From the NCBI GenBank assembly GCA_015680685.1, contig MNCI01006835.1, forward strand, positions 80,182-144,181: a DNA stretch of 64,000 nt, in the 5' to 3' direction. Both the position numbers and the translations under genes were made by a program. The notes under the pieces are model-generated. The model was not told the origin of the DNA and did no database searches. It worked only from the letters and a program-made list of their open reading frames with translations. Positions within the stretch are counted from its first letter, which is position 1, and every line of letters starts with the position of its first letter. Positions 42,601 to 54,929 of this stretch are shown here, one piece after another. The stretch comes from Gnetum montanum (lineage: Eukaryota; Streptophyta; Gnetopsida; Gnetales; Gnetaceae).

Positions 42601-45600
42601 CAAGTGTTTTGAGGCTTTCACACTAGGCTCAGCATGGAAACAAAGACCCTTAGCATGAAAACTAATGAAAATAGGTTTTGGAATGCTCATAAGTCCAAAA
42701 TTGAGGTTTTGGAACCTTCCCAAGGCAACATAGGATCATATCCATCAAAATTGGGCACTCTAGAGGTCTATAAAGGCCAAAAAGAAGGTTTCAAAGCCTT
42801 CCCCCCTATTTACACATTGGATAGCATTGAAGAAAGGTGGCTCAGCATGGAGAAACCAAAATTAAAGCCAAAATGAGGTCAAACATGGTTGAGCAAGTAG
42901 CCAGGACCCAGATCTAGAGGTTGTGCATCCTCTAGCTTCATTTTGAGGCAGTTTGAGTTGATTTTGAGTGTCAAAACATGTGAAAATGGATTCCCCCATT
43001 TTCCCATGCTGATCATAGTTTCCTCAACATGAAAAAGTATGGGGACACTTGTTTTGTGAATTTAGAATGATTTAGGAACACTTTGACTAGGTTTCTAGGC
43101 CCCTAGGGTTGTTGACTTCAATGTTGCAAGTTTTTAGCTGATTTTGAGGATGTTTGTAGGTTGTTTAAGGGTACTTAATGTATTTCCCATTTTTTCCATG
43201 CTAGGGTAATTACTCCAGTGTCGAAGAATGGGGGAAATGAATTTTGAAGGTTAAAATGAGGTTAGACAAGCAAAATCTTGAAGCTATGAGGTCCTGGGCT
43301 TCTTTGATGTAGATCTTTGGCTTCTGGGAGTGTCATCTTGTCACCAAAAGTGGAAAAGTAGCTTTTCCCCTTTTTTCCTACATTGGTAAAGTTGCTATAG
43401 TGTGGAAGAAGAAAGATTACTAGATCTAGGATAATTTTAGTCACAATTGACTATGCATGCTACCTTTTGGAGTTGCTAGGGCCAAGGGATATGGATCCAT
43501 GTTAAAATTTAGCAGTCATGAGCATCCCTAAGTGGTTTTTTAGGTTCCCCTACATTTTTCACATTAGGAATGGAGAGCTCAACATGGAAAACTAGGGGGA
43601 ACCACTTTTTAGCCACCTAAGATTAGTCTTATCAAGTTTAAGGGCTCTAATGGCTACTACAAATGTTCCAAAGTGCATGAAAGGTCATTTAATATTATTC
43701 TAAGGCATTTAGGAGCCCTAAATAAGTTCCCCCATGAGTTTCCACGCTTAGGATACCATCATCACCACGGAAAAAGGGTTCCCTAGTGTGGAAGAACCAT
43801 AAATCTCAAATCTAAGCCAATTTTAACCTCAATTAACTATGCATGTTAGCCTCCAGGGCTACTAAGGTTGAGGACTAGGGTTTCATGCCAAGTTTTGATA
43901 ATTTTTTATATTTCTTAGCATTTTTTTGGCTTCCCTAATTTTTGCACACTAGGACTAGGATTCCTAACATGGAAAAATAGGGGAAATCATTTTTTTGACC
44001 TTTTGACATCAATTTCTTAAAGTTTGAAGGCTCTAGAAGATGTCAGTAGGGTCCTAGAGTGCATGCAAGTTCAGTTAATGCTATTATAAGGTATTAATGG
44101 ATCCAAAATGAGTCTCCCAATTAATTTTCACATTATACATCATGGATGGGAAAATCCCCAACATGGAAACACCATAAAATGCATATCTAGTCCAATTTTG
44201 ATTTCAATCGAACATGCATGTGTGCTTCTGGGGCTGCGAGGATTGAAGACTAGGGTTTGAAGTTAAAAATGATTAGTTTGTAGGTTTTATAAGTGGTTTT
44301 TAAGCTTTATCCTCTTTTTCCACACTAGGGATAGTATGTCCAGCATGGAAAACTAGGGGGAAATAGATTTTTTCCTTTTTGCATTATTTTTGACCATGCA
44401 TGTAAGTCCTTGAGGTTGCTAGTGATGATTACCAATGTTTGGTGTTAAAATTTTACTATTTTGAAGGTTGATGAGTGGTTTTTGATGTTTCCCCCCCTTT
44501 TCCATGTTTTGGATTTCATGCTTAGTGTGAAGATTTGAGGGGAAAGCCTTTTGGCGATTTGTGATCACTTTCGGTCATGCATGTAGGCTTTTAGGATTGC
44601 TAGTGTTGATTGGTGACATCCAATGTCAAAATTTGGTTATTTCAAGGGTTATTGGGAAACTATTAGGCTTCCCTCCATTTTTTATGTTGGGGCTTTCATG
44701 CTTAGCATGGAAACTTTGGGGGAATGATTTTTTATCTTTTTATGTTTAATCTAGTTATGCATGAGTGTCCACAAGGTTACTAGTACTTGCCATCAGTGTC
44801 TAAGATTAAAATCTAGTCTTTCTAAAGGCTATGAGGGGGTTTTTAGACTTTTCCCCTTCTATCCATGCTAAAAATAGGAGGCTCAATGTGGAAGAGGTCT
44901 CCTTTAGTGAATAATGTTAAATCTAGGTCAAATCAACAACTGATCGACCATGCATGTCAACCCCTAGGGCTGCTAGTGTTGATGGTCAATGTTGGGTGTT
45001 AAGATTTGATAGTTTGAAGGCTTCTAAGTACCTCATGGAATCTTCCCCCTTTCTTCCATGTTGGGCATGATGGCCCCAACATGGATGAGAGGGGGATGAT
45101 AGTTTTGTACCATATTTGACCACTTTTAAAGCTTTTGGAAGCTTTAGAGGGATCACCTAGTATCAAGAAACAATCATTAGGAAATTGATTTAGGTCATTT
45201 TTGGCTTCTCCCCATCTATCCACACAAAGGGTAAGAGGCTCAATGTGGAAGAAGCCTCCCTCAGCATGGAAAACATCAAATCCTAGATTTTGACCAATTT
45301 TGAGTAGGTTTGGTAGGGTTCTGAGGCAATTGGAGATGCTTGGAGGGGTTCTCGGTCACATGGGACCATCTTAGGGGTTAAATTTGGGCTAAATGGATGT
45401 TGGGGGTAATAATGGGTGTTACTCCCCTTCTTCCACACTCAGCATTACTGCCTCAACATGAAAACCCATGGTATCTAGCTTTGTTCATGTCTCATCCACT
45501 TTTCGGAACTGGGGGTTGAAAAAGGCAGGTTTGGGTTACCCAAAATAGCAAATTATTCATATTTTAATGGCTTTGTGAAGTAAGAGTCATGTTTCCATGC

Positions 45601-45650
45601 TAGGTGTGGTATCCTCAACGTGGATGCATGGGAGTTAAGGTTGCAACATG
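42600..45650. repeat. Tandem array, about 17 units of 186 bp
   Basis: A core of TTTCCATGCTAGG, about 15 bases, CTCAACATGGAAAA, then GGGGGAAA recurs near 42619, 42808, 42990, 43185, 43370, 43553, 43732, 43930, 44122, 44312, 44493, 44675, 44857, 45042, 45215, 45425 and 45590. The mean step is 186 bp. Between cores, ATGCATGT, GGGCTGCTAG and GTTAAAATTT keep their spacing. Units are strongly diverged. The core is itself an imperfect palindrome and also occurs in the E LTR, so the array probably grew from E sequence. No gene inside. Confidence 0.82.
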
Positions 45651-46078
45651 GTTCTAAGTATTAAAATTAGAAAAAGCTCAGCGTTGATGCAATTTTTGGT
45701 CAAAAGTGAAGGTGTAGGGTGGGGCCCATAATCCAAAAATTTAAAAATTTAAAAACTTAAGTTGCTTTCCATCGAAAAAAAATGTGAACTAAACTTTCTT
45801 CCCTTTTCACTTCAATGCACTTAAAGTTATGGTGCATTAAATTAGCAGTTGGGATTTTAAGTTGTGTGTTTAGGTTTTAGATGTGATTTTATTATGAAAT
45901 CTCATAAGTTTTCATCACGATTATCATTCTACATCAATATCACATTGGAGGAGAGTTCTAGTAGAGGTTATTGTAGTAGAAGTAACCAATTTTGAGTGTG
46001 GAAGCCTTCCATATTTTTCATAGCCATCATTGATCTCCCATCCTTCTTAATTTTCAATCATTCCTAGCATTGACCTTG
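45651..46078. other. Interval between the tandem array and element H
   Basis: AT-rich, no ORF and no recognisable LTR end. The right end of E and any pol of G or H would be expected here but are absent. Confidence 0.5.
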
Positions 46079-48483
46079 CCATGGTGCCAAAGAAACTAGG
46101 GGAAAAGAGCTAAAACCCTATGATGTAGAAGGTGGATGACTGTTCCCAAGAGCTAGAAGAAGTACCTAATCCCATCTCCATTTTGGCTTCTTCTATTGAT
46201 GCTCCAAGGTAGGCAGTTCCATCTATTTTTCGCCTTTGTTTTCTAGTTGTCTTCTATGGTTTTCTAGCATTTTCTTGCCACTTGTAGGATAGTTTTCCTT
46301 AGACCTACTCTAACAAATGGGGGTAAATTAAAATTCTATTGAAATCCCACCTCTTATGTTGGATGTTTCCACATAGATCCATGGTCATTTTGTTGTTTTT
46401 TTCTTTAGATTTGAATGTTAAAATTGTGTTAGCTATTTTCATGCTTTTTTCTCAAAATTTTGGGGGTTGGCCATTTTTTTAGATATAGGCCTTAGGATTT
46501 CTTAAAATTAAATTTGAATGAAATCCTACCCCATTATTTTGGTGTAAATATTAATTGGTTTCAATGGTTTTGGCTATTTCGACTATTTCCATGGCTATAT
46601 GAAATCTAGATTTTGAGGTTTTTAAAGTTTTGGCATGAAAAAAAATCCATGTTGTGTATTTTCCTTGGAAAAATAGCTACAAATTTATAAAATTTAAGGT
46701 TATGAATTTGTAGCCCTTATTTTAGGATTTTTAATGGATGTTGTCTCATTTAATTTGGATTTGTAATGATGAAGTTATGATTGTTTTCCTAACATTGTGC
46801 AGTTAGGTTATTTGTGTCACTTTTGTAATTGCATGTAATTTTGCAGATTTTTTGTAAGGAAAAGAAAAATGTTTTGGCTATTTTTTGGTTATTTCTAAGT
46901 AGGCTTTGGCTTCATATTTCCAATGGAGGTGGAATCACTCTAATTGGACTTAAAAAAAATTTTCTATGAAGTTTTTACTAAGCATGTGCAATAAGGATGT
47001 TTGTGCCATTTCTAGATTATTATTAAAATTGACAAATTTTTCCTATATAAATGACAAAGGTTTTTAATTTTTTTCTAAGCATGGATATGTATGGCTCAAC
47101 TTAGTGCCACCAACTAATATTTCTAGAGCATGAGACCCTCAAATGCTTGTTAGTACCTCGATGATTCCTACAAATCATGAGGATATATTAGACAAACTAT
47201 TGCAAGTAGGACAAATCATGCAAAATCTCTTTGATATTCCTAGTGATATCATTGCAATCCAGTCTAAATTAATCACCACCAAGGGAAATTTGGTTATGGC
47301 TAAGACCATGGTAGACCATGCTGAAAATGAAGTCCAAAAAGTACAAGAAGAGCTCATGACCCTGAGAGTAGAAATAAGAGATTCGATGCAGTTCATTATG
47401 CCTGACCAACTTAACTAGTTCTAAATAGATCATATGAGGAATCTCATCGACCATAATATGAAGATGGAGCAAGAGAAGAAGAAGGAAGTATGGGATGCAT
47501 CAGTGGCAAAAGCACAAATGTATGCATATGCCAAGGCACTCATCACTTTGCAAGAGAAGAACGTTAGCTATAGATAATACTTAATTGACCAACATTGAGC
47601 ATCAAAAGAACATTCTCAAGGAAAGCATTTAGAAACTCTAAAAATAGTCAATTCATTTTAACCAAAACATGCGTTACTTGGCCCAGGAGAACTAAACCTT
47701 ATCAATGGAAGAATTCCACACAATGAAACAAAAATTTGCAATTGAGACCAGTGCATGGTAAAACAAGGCCAAGAAGCACGAACATTTCAAAGAGCATTTC
47801 TAAGATCAAGTGGGCATGTGCAAGCAAATCAACAAGAAAGAAACCCAGATGGCCAAAGCCAAGATTAGTTCCATTTCTACATAGAATCTAGACTAGTAGC
47901 CAAACTTGGATAGTTTAGCCCATGTCCACCAAGCAGAAATAAAAAATAAAGACATACAGATTGAAGATCTTATAGAGTACATGGGATTAGTGAATCTCTG
48001 CTATGCTAACTTAGCCATGTTAATAGTAACCATGCCTAGGAATGAATTGGAGCAATAGGTAGTAGCAATGTATGTCTTGTATGAGAAATAATTTTTGAAT
48101 AGAAAATATGCTTCATAGAAACTACATGTGGTAAATTTTGAACTTGAAATCCTAAAAGCTAGCTACTAGGGCTAGAAATATGTGGTAGCTAATGTGGCTC
48201 ATAAAATGTCTAATTATCAAGAACTAAGAAAAATCGCAAGAGCTTTTAAGGAAGAATGGTGGTAGTTTGCAACGTGGTATGTAAAAGCTAATCAAATGTT
48301 CCTGTAACTACCATGCTCATGGGATGTACCAACTCTATCACATATTTCTCAACAAGTATGGATGGTACAAAATCCCAAGATAGAAGAGGATAAGATTTAG
48401 AAATTACTCAACAAATATCAATTCAAAAATGCTAATGATAAATGGAAGCACCTAATGGAAGAGCCACAACTACCGAGCACATA
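46079..48483 (+). pseudogene. Post-pol coiled-coil ORF of element H
   Basis: A short N-terminal piece starts at 46083 (MVPKKLGEKS, stop, QELEEVPNPISIL). After an 870-bp AT-rich gap the coding part runs 47143-48483. Residues 47143-47415 are open and coiled-coil-like (KTMVDHAENEVQKVQEELMT). The next 700 bp keep heptad-rich text with stops. The C-terminal region (47990-48430) has CYANLAMLIVTMPRNELEQ, LPCSWDVPTLSHIS and VQNPKIEEDK. The C-terminal region of the B post-pol ORF shows the same series (RYANLAML, SELEKQ, SCPWEVLAPTHIG, VNDPRSKEEK). The plant-transposon domain of B is not seen here. Function unknown; no membrane segment seen. Confidence 0.75.
46212..47083 (+). other. AT-rich gap in the H ORF, possible intron
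   Basis: CCAAG then GTAGGC at 46212, 870 bp of T-rich sequence without ORFs, then TTTTTTTCTAAG near 47083 before coding resumes. It has intron-like composition, but splicing is not shown and a deletion/replacement is as likely. Confidence 0.35.
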
Positions 48484-48687
48484 AACAACATTGAGCTACT
48501 TTAGTTTTTATTTTTATTTTGTAATACAATTATGTCAAAAAGTTTGTAAAAACATCACTATAGCATTATAAGTCATGTAAATAGTTATTTAGTCATGTTT
48601 AGTTGAATCTACCTCCTAATTTTGTAAGGAACTCTATCCTCATTTGATTTTAACTCAAGGGTAAGTTTCCAGTCAGTTGCGGAGGTA

Positions 48688-49563
48688 TGATAAAGTCAAG
48701 TTTAGTCATAATATGACATCATAGCAATGATGTCGAATCAACAATGTTGTTGATATGATGTCATGAAATATGATACGTCATCATTGATACAATGTCTCAA
48801 GATGTATATAGCCTTATAAATATGACACTTGGGTGCACAATCCAATAACTTTTCCATTCCATCCTTAGGTAGACTCTTGCAATTTTTTTTCCATAGTTTT
48901 AGCAATAGAGTGAATTCTCACAATGTGGTGTTGAGTAGTTGTATAGAATCTTTATTTAAGTGAAGTGTATTTGGGCATAGTTCATGTTCAAAAATAAAGA
49001 TCAAGATTTCTTTTCATCATTACAGCATCCACTTATCATAGTTTTTTCTAATTTCTTAGTTTAATCATTTATGTTTCCAAGTACTTTCCTTTACTTGTTC
49101 ATTAGTAAGGTAGAATGAGTATGATTGGTTTTGAGCACTTAAGTGTAATAATTTGGTACTCCTAGTAGCGTTATTGTTTGGTTCACCTAGTAGCATAACA
49201 CTTGGTAACTTAGTAATGATAACATGAGCCCAAGATGTATAGTAAGCTAGGGCTAGATGCTCATCACTATATGCTAGAGTAGATTTACATTACCATAATT
49301 ACTTAGATTTAGATTTTTATTCTCAACTTTCATCATGTTCACAACTAGGGGTATTAAAGGCCAAACAACATTAGTTATCATATGCCTCATTGTGAGCTAA
49401 ACCATACATTTAATTTTCACTAACTCAAAGTGAGAAGATAGTAATCATGAACTTCAACTCAATTACTAGCATAACTACATTGAGAATCTACAGATCATGA
49501 TCAAGTAACATGTGAACACTTGTGACTTGTATGGTTGAGTGTTGAGTGCTTCACCACTCATTA
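48688..49563 (+). repeat. 3' LTR of element H (876 bp)
   Basis: Starts TGATAAAGTCAAG after the degenerate PPT CAGTCAGTTGCGGAGGTA (48671-48687) and ends CACTCATTA. TATAAATA at 48815-48822. The U3 motif block (48710-48800) has ATGACATCAT/GATGTCATGA in both orientations. The last 60 bp match the ends of the other Athila-type LTRs. Confidence 0.82.
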
Positions 49564-50589
49564 GTTATGTGACATCTCATCCTTGAATGTCATGGCAAAC
49601 ATCGAATATACGATATATTATACATTATGCATACAAAGAAAATATACCAAATGCGAAATATATGTGATATTTGACATTATGTATAAAAGAAATAATAGGA
49701 AAAATGTAGAAAGAGTAAAAATAGAGGGCTTTATTGATATGGAATAGTGTATTCGTATCATGCTCTAAGAGTGTTCCTTATGATTTTCTTCCTTTAGCAT
49801 CTATCCCTTTGAAACAATCCAACACTACCACCAGGATTAGGCTTATAACCCAACTAGAAGCGATGGCCAGTCCACTTCTTGTCCTACTTCACCCAACTCT
49901 TGTGACTTGCCTATATTAGCTTTGCCACTTCATGCCAACATAACCTCTAACCCTAGGTATAAATGCCTTAGGTAAAATCCCCAAAGGTTACCTCAAGAGA
50001 CACATATGTTATTACAACATGCCCTTTTGGGTCTCAATTACAACTACCCTTTCAAGTCTTGTTATAATAACAATAACACTTGTTATGAAAATACACCATA
50101 TTTGTTATGTAGTAGCATCATTTGGAAATGGAAACATGACAATCTACCGCCCTTAGGTTTCGTTCATCCTTGAACAAGTCCACATTCACTATTTGCTTCT
50201 AGCTCCAATACTTCTGTTATGCTTCCATGCTTCAATAATTTGATTTCTCCTTTGAACTTGAAGTTGTTTCTTGCTTATTATGCAAAAAAAATATATGTGA
50301 AAAGAATTATATGAAAAAATAAATATTACTTTCTTAATACTTCATTTTCTAAAATTTTGACAAGAGGTGAATTAAATATCTACCAACCACTAATCACTAG
50401 TCCTAACTAGGGTCATACAAAGTGCAACTCATATCTAGTTACCCAAGTGAACGTAGAGCAAATCCTTCATTCCCAACATTAATCACCTTATATATTTTAA
50501 TTTAATAATTAAAATATAAATTAAATAATGAATAAAATAATATGATTATAAATAAAAGTAAAAGTAAGATACTTCCTAACCTTGATCAA
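49564..50589. other. AT-rich stretch without recognisable features
   Basis: Scattered short ORFs only, on both strands. No LTR, gene or tandem repeat recognised. Confidence 0.5.
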
Positions 50590-51760
50590 CCTTGTAAATT
50601 GATGGAAATAACTGTAATTCTACCATAAGTGGTATATGATAAAAAGGCCTTATTCTAGATGGCAAGGCTTGATCTTGATTCTTCTCAACTTCTTCTTTAG
50701 AAATTAACTCTAGTAACTTAATAACTTGGAAGAATCGAACATCGTACCAAATATAATATAGGGTCTAAATGAAGAATGTTGTTAATCCACCCTCATTAAT
50801 CATAGTAGAATAATTGATAAACTATGGTTATTAATGAGCACTATCCATAAACATCAACTGTCCATGAATTTTGAGATTTGGTTTATCTATTGAAGATTCA
50901 AAATAAGAAAAATATGCATTGGCCAATGGAATTGCATGTTTAATTGATGGAAACATCTTCTTCAAATCATGTTCATCTTCCCCTTTTACATATCCATATT
51001 TTAAGAATTGATAGACACTACTTCCAACTTTTGCATTGAAGTCTCCATAAGGAATAAATGGCACTAGATCAGTATAACTTAGGAACAACTTATTCTTTAA
51101 ACTTTCTATTTACTTAATGAAGTATGCTCCTTGACAAAATCTAACATCAGAACATGTTGGTTTGACCATTAAATGTGTGTTAATCACAGATACACATCTT
51201 CCTAATAGATGAACTTTTAGAATAACTGCCAAGGGTATGTGATTTTTCTAAAATCTTAACTGTTCTTTCTTGTCCATTGCTTAAAGTTCTGGAATTTTAA
51301 AAATCATATTTTCTAAAATCCATTCAAATATTTGTACCAATTCAAAGTTGGATTCTTTATAAAAGATTGCATAACCATCCATGTTGTGATTTTTGCAATA
51401 GGATAATCTATATGGCTCAAAACAAGAACTTCTACAAGAAACTTTTTGCTTATAAATACATTTGTATCTCATCTTTCCCATGTCTGGTTGAAATTGATAT
51501 AGAAATTCCCATGGAAAGACTTATTGTAAGCATAAGACATCAGCATCCAAGTCTTCTAACTCTTCTAAAATGTGTGGATATCGATATTCGTGCGAATCTA
51601 AGGCCCATGCTAGACATAGCAGATGTTGTTTCTCACTCACTAGGGATCTTGCAAGCACATTGTATGTTGCAACATTCATTCCCATTCTTGGATTCTCTAC
51701 TACATTATCCCTCTTTATGGGTATCATACACCTTATGGAAATAATATTATGACTCTCCAT
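50590..51760 (-). pseudogene. CCR4-type deadenylase-like pseudogene (EEP nuclease family)
   Basis: A minus-strand frame runs from ATG at 51760 to about 50600 (roughly 385 codons) with stops but one phase for the first 310 codons. It reads VATYNVLARSLVSE, ALDSHEYRYPHILEEL, DADVLCLQ then a stop (LCLQE expected), YKCIYKQK, NMDGYAIFYKES, CVSVINTHLM, IPYGDFNAKVGSSVYQFLKY, YYIWYDVRF, LISKEEVEKNQDQALPSR and PFYHIPLMVELQL. These are the ordered motifs of Mg-dependent endonuclease/exonuclease/phosphatase deadenylases of the CCR4 homolog group, which shorten mRNA poly(A) tails. The final S-D-H reads F-Y-H, so the catalytic Asp is lost. No introns are visible, suggesting a processed copy; no clear poly(A) tail was found. 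It is the only recognisable host-gene sequence in the window. Confidence 0.85.
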
Positions 51761-53200
51761 GTTGTTCTGTCATGTATGTTGATTGTAGGATGGATTGTTA
51801 TACATCTTCTTGACTGTTTAAGATTATTTTTGTTTATCAATTGATAACCAACTGATACTGATACATTTTCAACTAATTTTAGTAATATTTAACTACATTA
51901 TCTCATTTTAGTAATATATAATTATATCATCTAATTCGTAATAGCCTTTCTACTCCCTTTAAAGATTATCTACAAGGGTTAAATTCTAGATCTTAAGGTT
52001 ACAAAAAGGTTAAATTCATTAGCCTTAATAGGGCATAATTAGTTATCCCTATGTTATCAACTTTAAGGTACAGTTTCATGATATCATTAAGTTATTAGGT
52101 AACTGAATGATAAATCTAACCTCACCATTGAGTTTAGAAGAATGAAAAATGTAAGAAATGACTATTCATATGTTAAAAATGGATATCGTATGCTCGAGTT
52201 GTGTTAAAATTAAAATTTTTGAGGGTTTGAGGGACTATCTCAGGCAAGGGATGAAAAATAATTTTTGGGATTCCAAGGGGCAATCTGACTTCATCATTGT
52301 GTCCAGAATAGGAAACAACTCTTTATATGTTACAAAAGGCTTCTAGAATCAAAAGTTATGGCTTTTGGAGTCTAAAACCTTTTGATGTGAAAAATGAGAC
52401 TTCTCGAGAAGTCATCCATCCCAATTCTACTCCAAAGCGAGCATGCTTAATTATGGAATTTTTATCTGACATGGTGCCAATGTGTCAAATTCTATTTTTG
52501 AAATTTATTTTACACATTTTTAATTTAAACTAATAGTTCAACGATGAAAATTTGAATTTTCCATCAATTGATGAAAATTTCAATTATTTCATTAGTTGCC
52601 AGTTGACAGGCAATTGAAAATTTTTCATCAAATAACAAAGAATTTACCATTTCATGCAAACAGCAATGATGATGCATTGGCAGTGACCTGGGTGGCTATT
52701 GGGCAACATCAGTGGCCAAGTTAGATGCGTTAACAAGGGTAGTGGTAGGCCTAGAGATGTGTGTCGGTGGAAAAAATACAACATTTTCTTTGGCAGTGCA
52801 ACATTTTCTACCATGCAATCTGTGTAAGGCCAGTAAGGCCGACAAAGGCTAGCTACAAGTTATGTTCTTAACACTTGATTTATGGAGGTATCCTTGAGAA
52901 GTTAAGAAGAACAATTTTGCAATAACATTTTTGGTACAAGAATGATGGTTAATAGGGTTTCTAGTATCTTAAACCTTTCACCTAGTAGCCTATAGGTATT
53001 TTCATTCCAACTTAGTTTATTTTCTACTCTACACTTGATCTTATTTTTTATAAATGTATATGCAGGAGATACTTAGTGATACCATGTTTGGCCAAGATTC
53101 TAACTCCTCACAAAACTCCCAAATTTGTAATTGATGAAAGCACAGAAGGCATAGGTACTTATAGTACCTATGACATAGCATGATGATAAGGTCACATGTG
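51761..53200. other. AT-rich stretch, small palindromes only
   Basis: No gene. TTTATCAATTGATAA at 51832 and CCATCAATTGATGAAAA at about 52560 are palindromic, with AATTTTTCATCAAATAA further on. A decayed MITE is possible but its ends are not clear. Confidence 0.45.
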
Positions 53201-53216
53201 CTAAGCAAGATGAGTA

Positions 53217-53585
53217 TTATGCTTCTTGAGAATGAGCTAAGGAAAATGCTTATCTATGAAATAGTTAATGGTTTGATATCTTTCCTACCCAGTCCAAACC
53301 ATCACATCAAGCTAACTCCATCCAAATAGGATATACTAACAAAATACTTGTTCAACAAGGATGAAGTCTAGGAAATGGAAAGTGTTATTAGATATCATCT
53401 CATTGAAAATCCCAACATCAATATTAGTTGTAGAAACTATTAATTTGAAGACTAGTGTAGTGAGAAATGTGGTGACACCAACATCCATGATGATTATGAG
53501 GAACATTCCTATGTTCTTCTCTCTTTGGATCCTTTTCATTTGCCACATAATCCCTAAAGTAGGATCACTTTGTTTGCTCTAATAC
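53217..53585 (+). pseudogene. Unrecognised coding remnant
   Basis: One plus-strand frame of about 120 codons reads as a plausible protein despite in-frame TAG/TAA/TGA-type losses at Gln- or Trp-like positions: MLLENELRKMLIYEIVNGL, SFLPSPNHHIKLTPSK, YLFNKDEV, MESVIRYHLIENPNINIS, CSEKCGDTNIHDDYEEHS, LLSLDPFHLPHNP. I do not recognise the family. Its composition (acidic patch, few Cys, no low complexity) is unlike the gag or pol pieces around it. It could be a host gene fragment or an unfamiliar part of element I. Confidence 0.45.
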
Positions 53586-54099
53586 TTAAAACACACACCA
53601 AATTCAAATATTATGAAGAGAATTTAATTTTCTAGAAAATATGAAAAACTAGCTATCTTTAATTAATGTAAAGAAAATTACAGATTAGTAGTTCCACCAC
53701 ACTCACACACTTAATAACATTGTAAAGTATGAGGCTTTACAACTACATAATAATTATCCTTAACATAAGGTACAACTAAATGAGATCTCTCCCATAAACG
53801 TAGGACTAAGATCCAAACCCATACATATATTAAGAGCTTCAATGGCCAAACATACAATTGATCATAGATATGTGCACATACTCATGCAATCTCTCATAAC
53901 AACCTCTCATGTGCTCAACTCATGTTCAAACATTAAAAAAATATAATATTATTTATTAAATCCAAAATAAAAACCCTAGAAAACCTTTTTTCCATGCTTA
54001 ACTTGGAGATTCTCAACTATTTCCATCTTGCTCTCATCTTTCCTAATTGTTTCCCAATATGGAACTACCAACTCAAAAACTTTGTCGATTACCTGGAGC

Positions 54100-54400
54100 A
54101 TCTACAACCTTGAAAAGACATCTTACTATCATCTTAAGCTCTTGGATGATATATCTTTATATAAGGCAATATGTATTCTATTAAAGTGGGATGCCTCATC
54201 TAGGATCAAGACATCTTTTATAGATGTACCTCTACTATAGTAAGAGATGCCTCTGAAGAGAAGTCTCTACTAAAGTAAGATATGTCTCCTCTGCAAAAGG
54301 AACATCTCTTGTACATCATTAGCTCTCAGCCAAGATGTCTTTCTAAACTTTAAGATGTCTCTCTAGCTTCTTAAGACCACAAATGATTACATGTAGGAAC
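54100..54400 (+). repeat. AGATGTCT motif field, probable 5' LTR U3 of element I
   Basis: AGACATCTT, AGATGTCTTTC, AGATGTCTC and related words occur eight or more times in both orientations, matching the field at 59055-59260. Confidence 0.55.
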
Positions 54401-54929
54401 AGAAATGAAGCTTAGAAGAGGTATCCCTATACTAGCTCTCCCATCCTTCAAAAAGTGAACTCATGTGAATGACGAAGTAGGGGTAGAGGTGATCCCCAAC
54501 TCTCTAATACAAAGTGTTAAACCACCTCTTAACCCATGTCAAGCATTATTCCACTCAATTCTACCATAACAGTCACAAATTTCCTTATCTTTTCTATCAT
54601 CTATATCTTACATTTTATTATTCAATGATATTATGATAACACCCATGAATACCTTACTATCTATTTAGCCAGTTTTATCTATTAACAATCCCATTCAAAG
54701 AAACCTTATTTAAAAAAATCCTAGAGTTTCTCATAAATTAATGTTTCTACTACAATACCCTTCTTCCTCAATACATATAGATGATGATCAAACTACAACA
54801 TCTTTTACATTACATGGGAGAAGTTCTATAGTATCCATTACTAATCTTCTTGTTTTTCTGATTAGCCCTCTAATCCCACATTTCCAAGTTCCTAAGGAAG
54901 TTAATTGTTAAATTTCACTAAGTATAATA

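Larger units (their letters stand above)
36746..45650 (-). mobile_element. Element E: Tat/Ogre-like retrotransposon with pol, lacking gag
   Basis: Minus-strand order: a 186-bp repeat array (45650-42600), a repeat-rich intron-like spacer (42545-41970), RT, RNase H, a second RNase H, integrase, a short repeat block, PPT and 3' LTR. No gag, protease or PBS was found, and the 5' LTR is not recognisable as a partner of the 3' LTR. It is the counterpart of D, which has gag and protease but no pol. It sits in gag of G. Confidence 0.78.
46079..49563 (+). mobile_element. Element H: Athila-like retrotransposon, 3' part
   Basis: Post-pol ORF remnant, PPT-like tract and 3' LTR on the plus strand. gag and pol are absent. 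The LTR subtype differs from that of G, so they are probably separate copies. Confidence 0.78.

Noticed and set aside
44561-44749. 62-codon open frame in the 186-bp array
   Set aside because: It is made of repeat units and is not kept in neighbouring units.
33177-49563. G and H as one element with paired LTRs
   Set aside because: The two LTRs share only family-level similarity and have different U3 motif arrays, and the flanking 5-mers (ATAAC, GTTAT) are not direct repeats.
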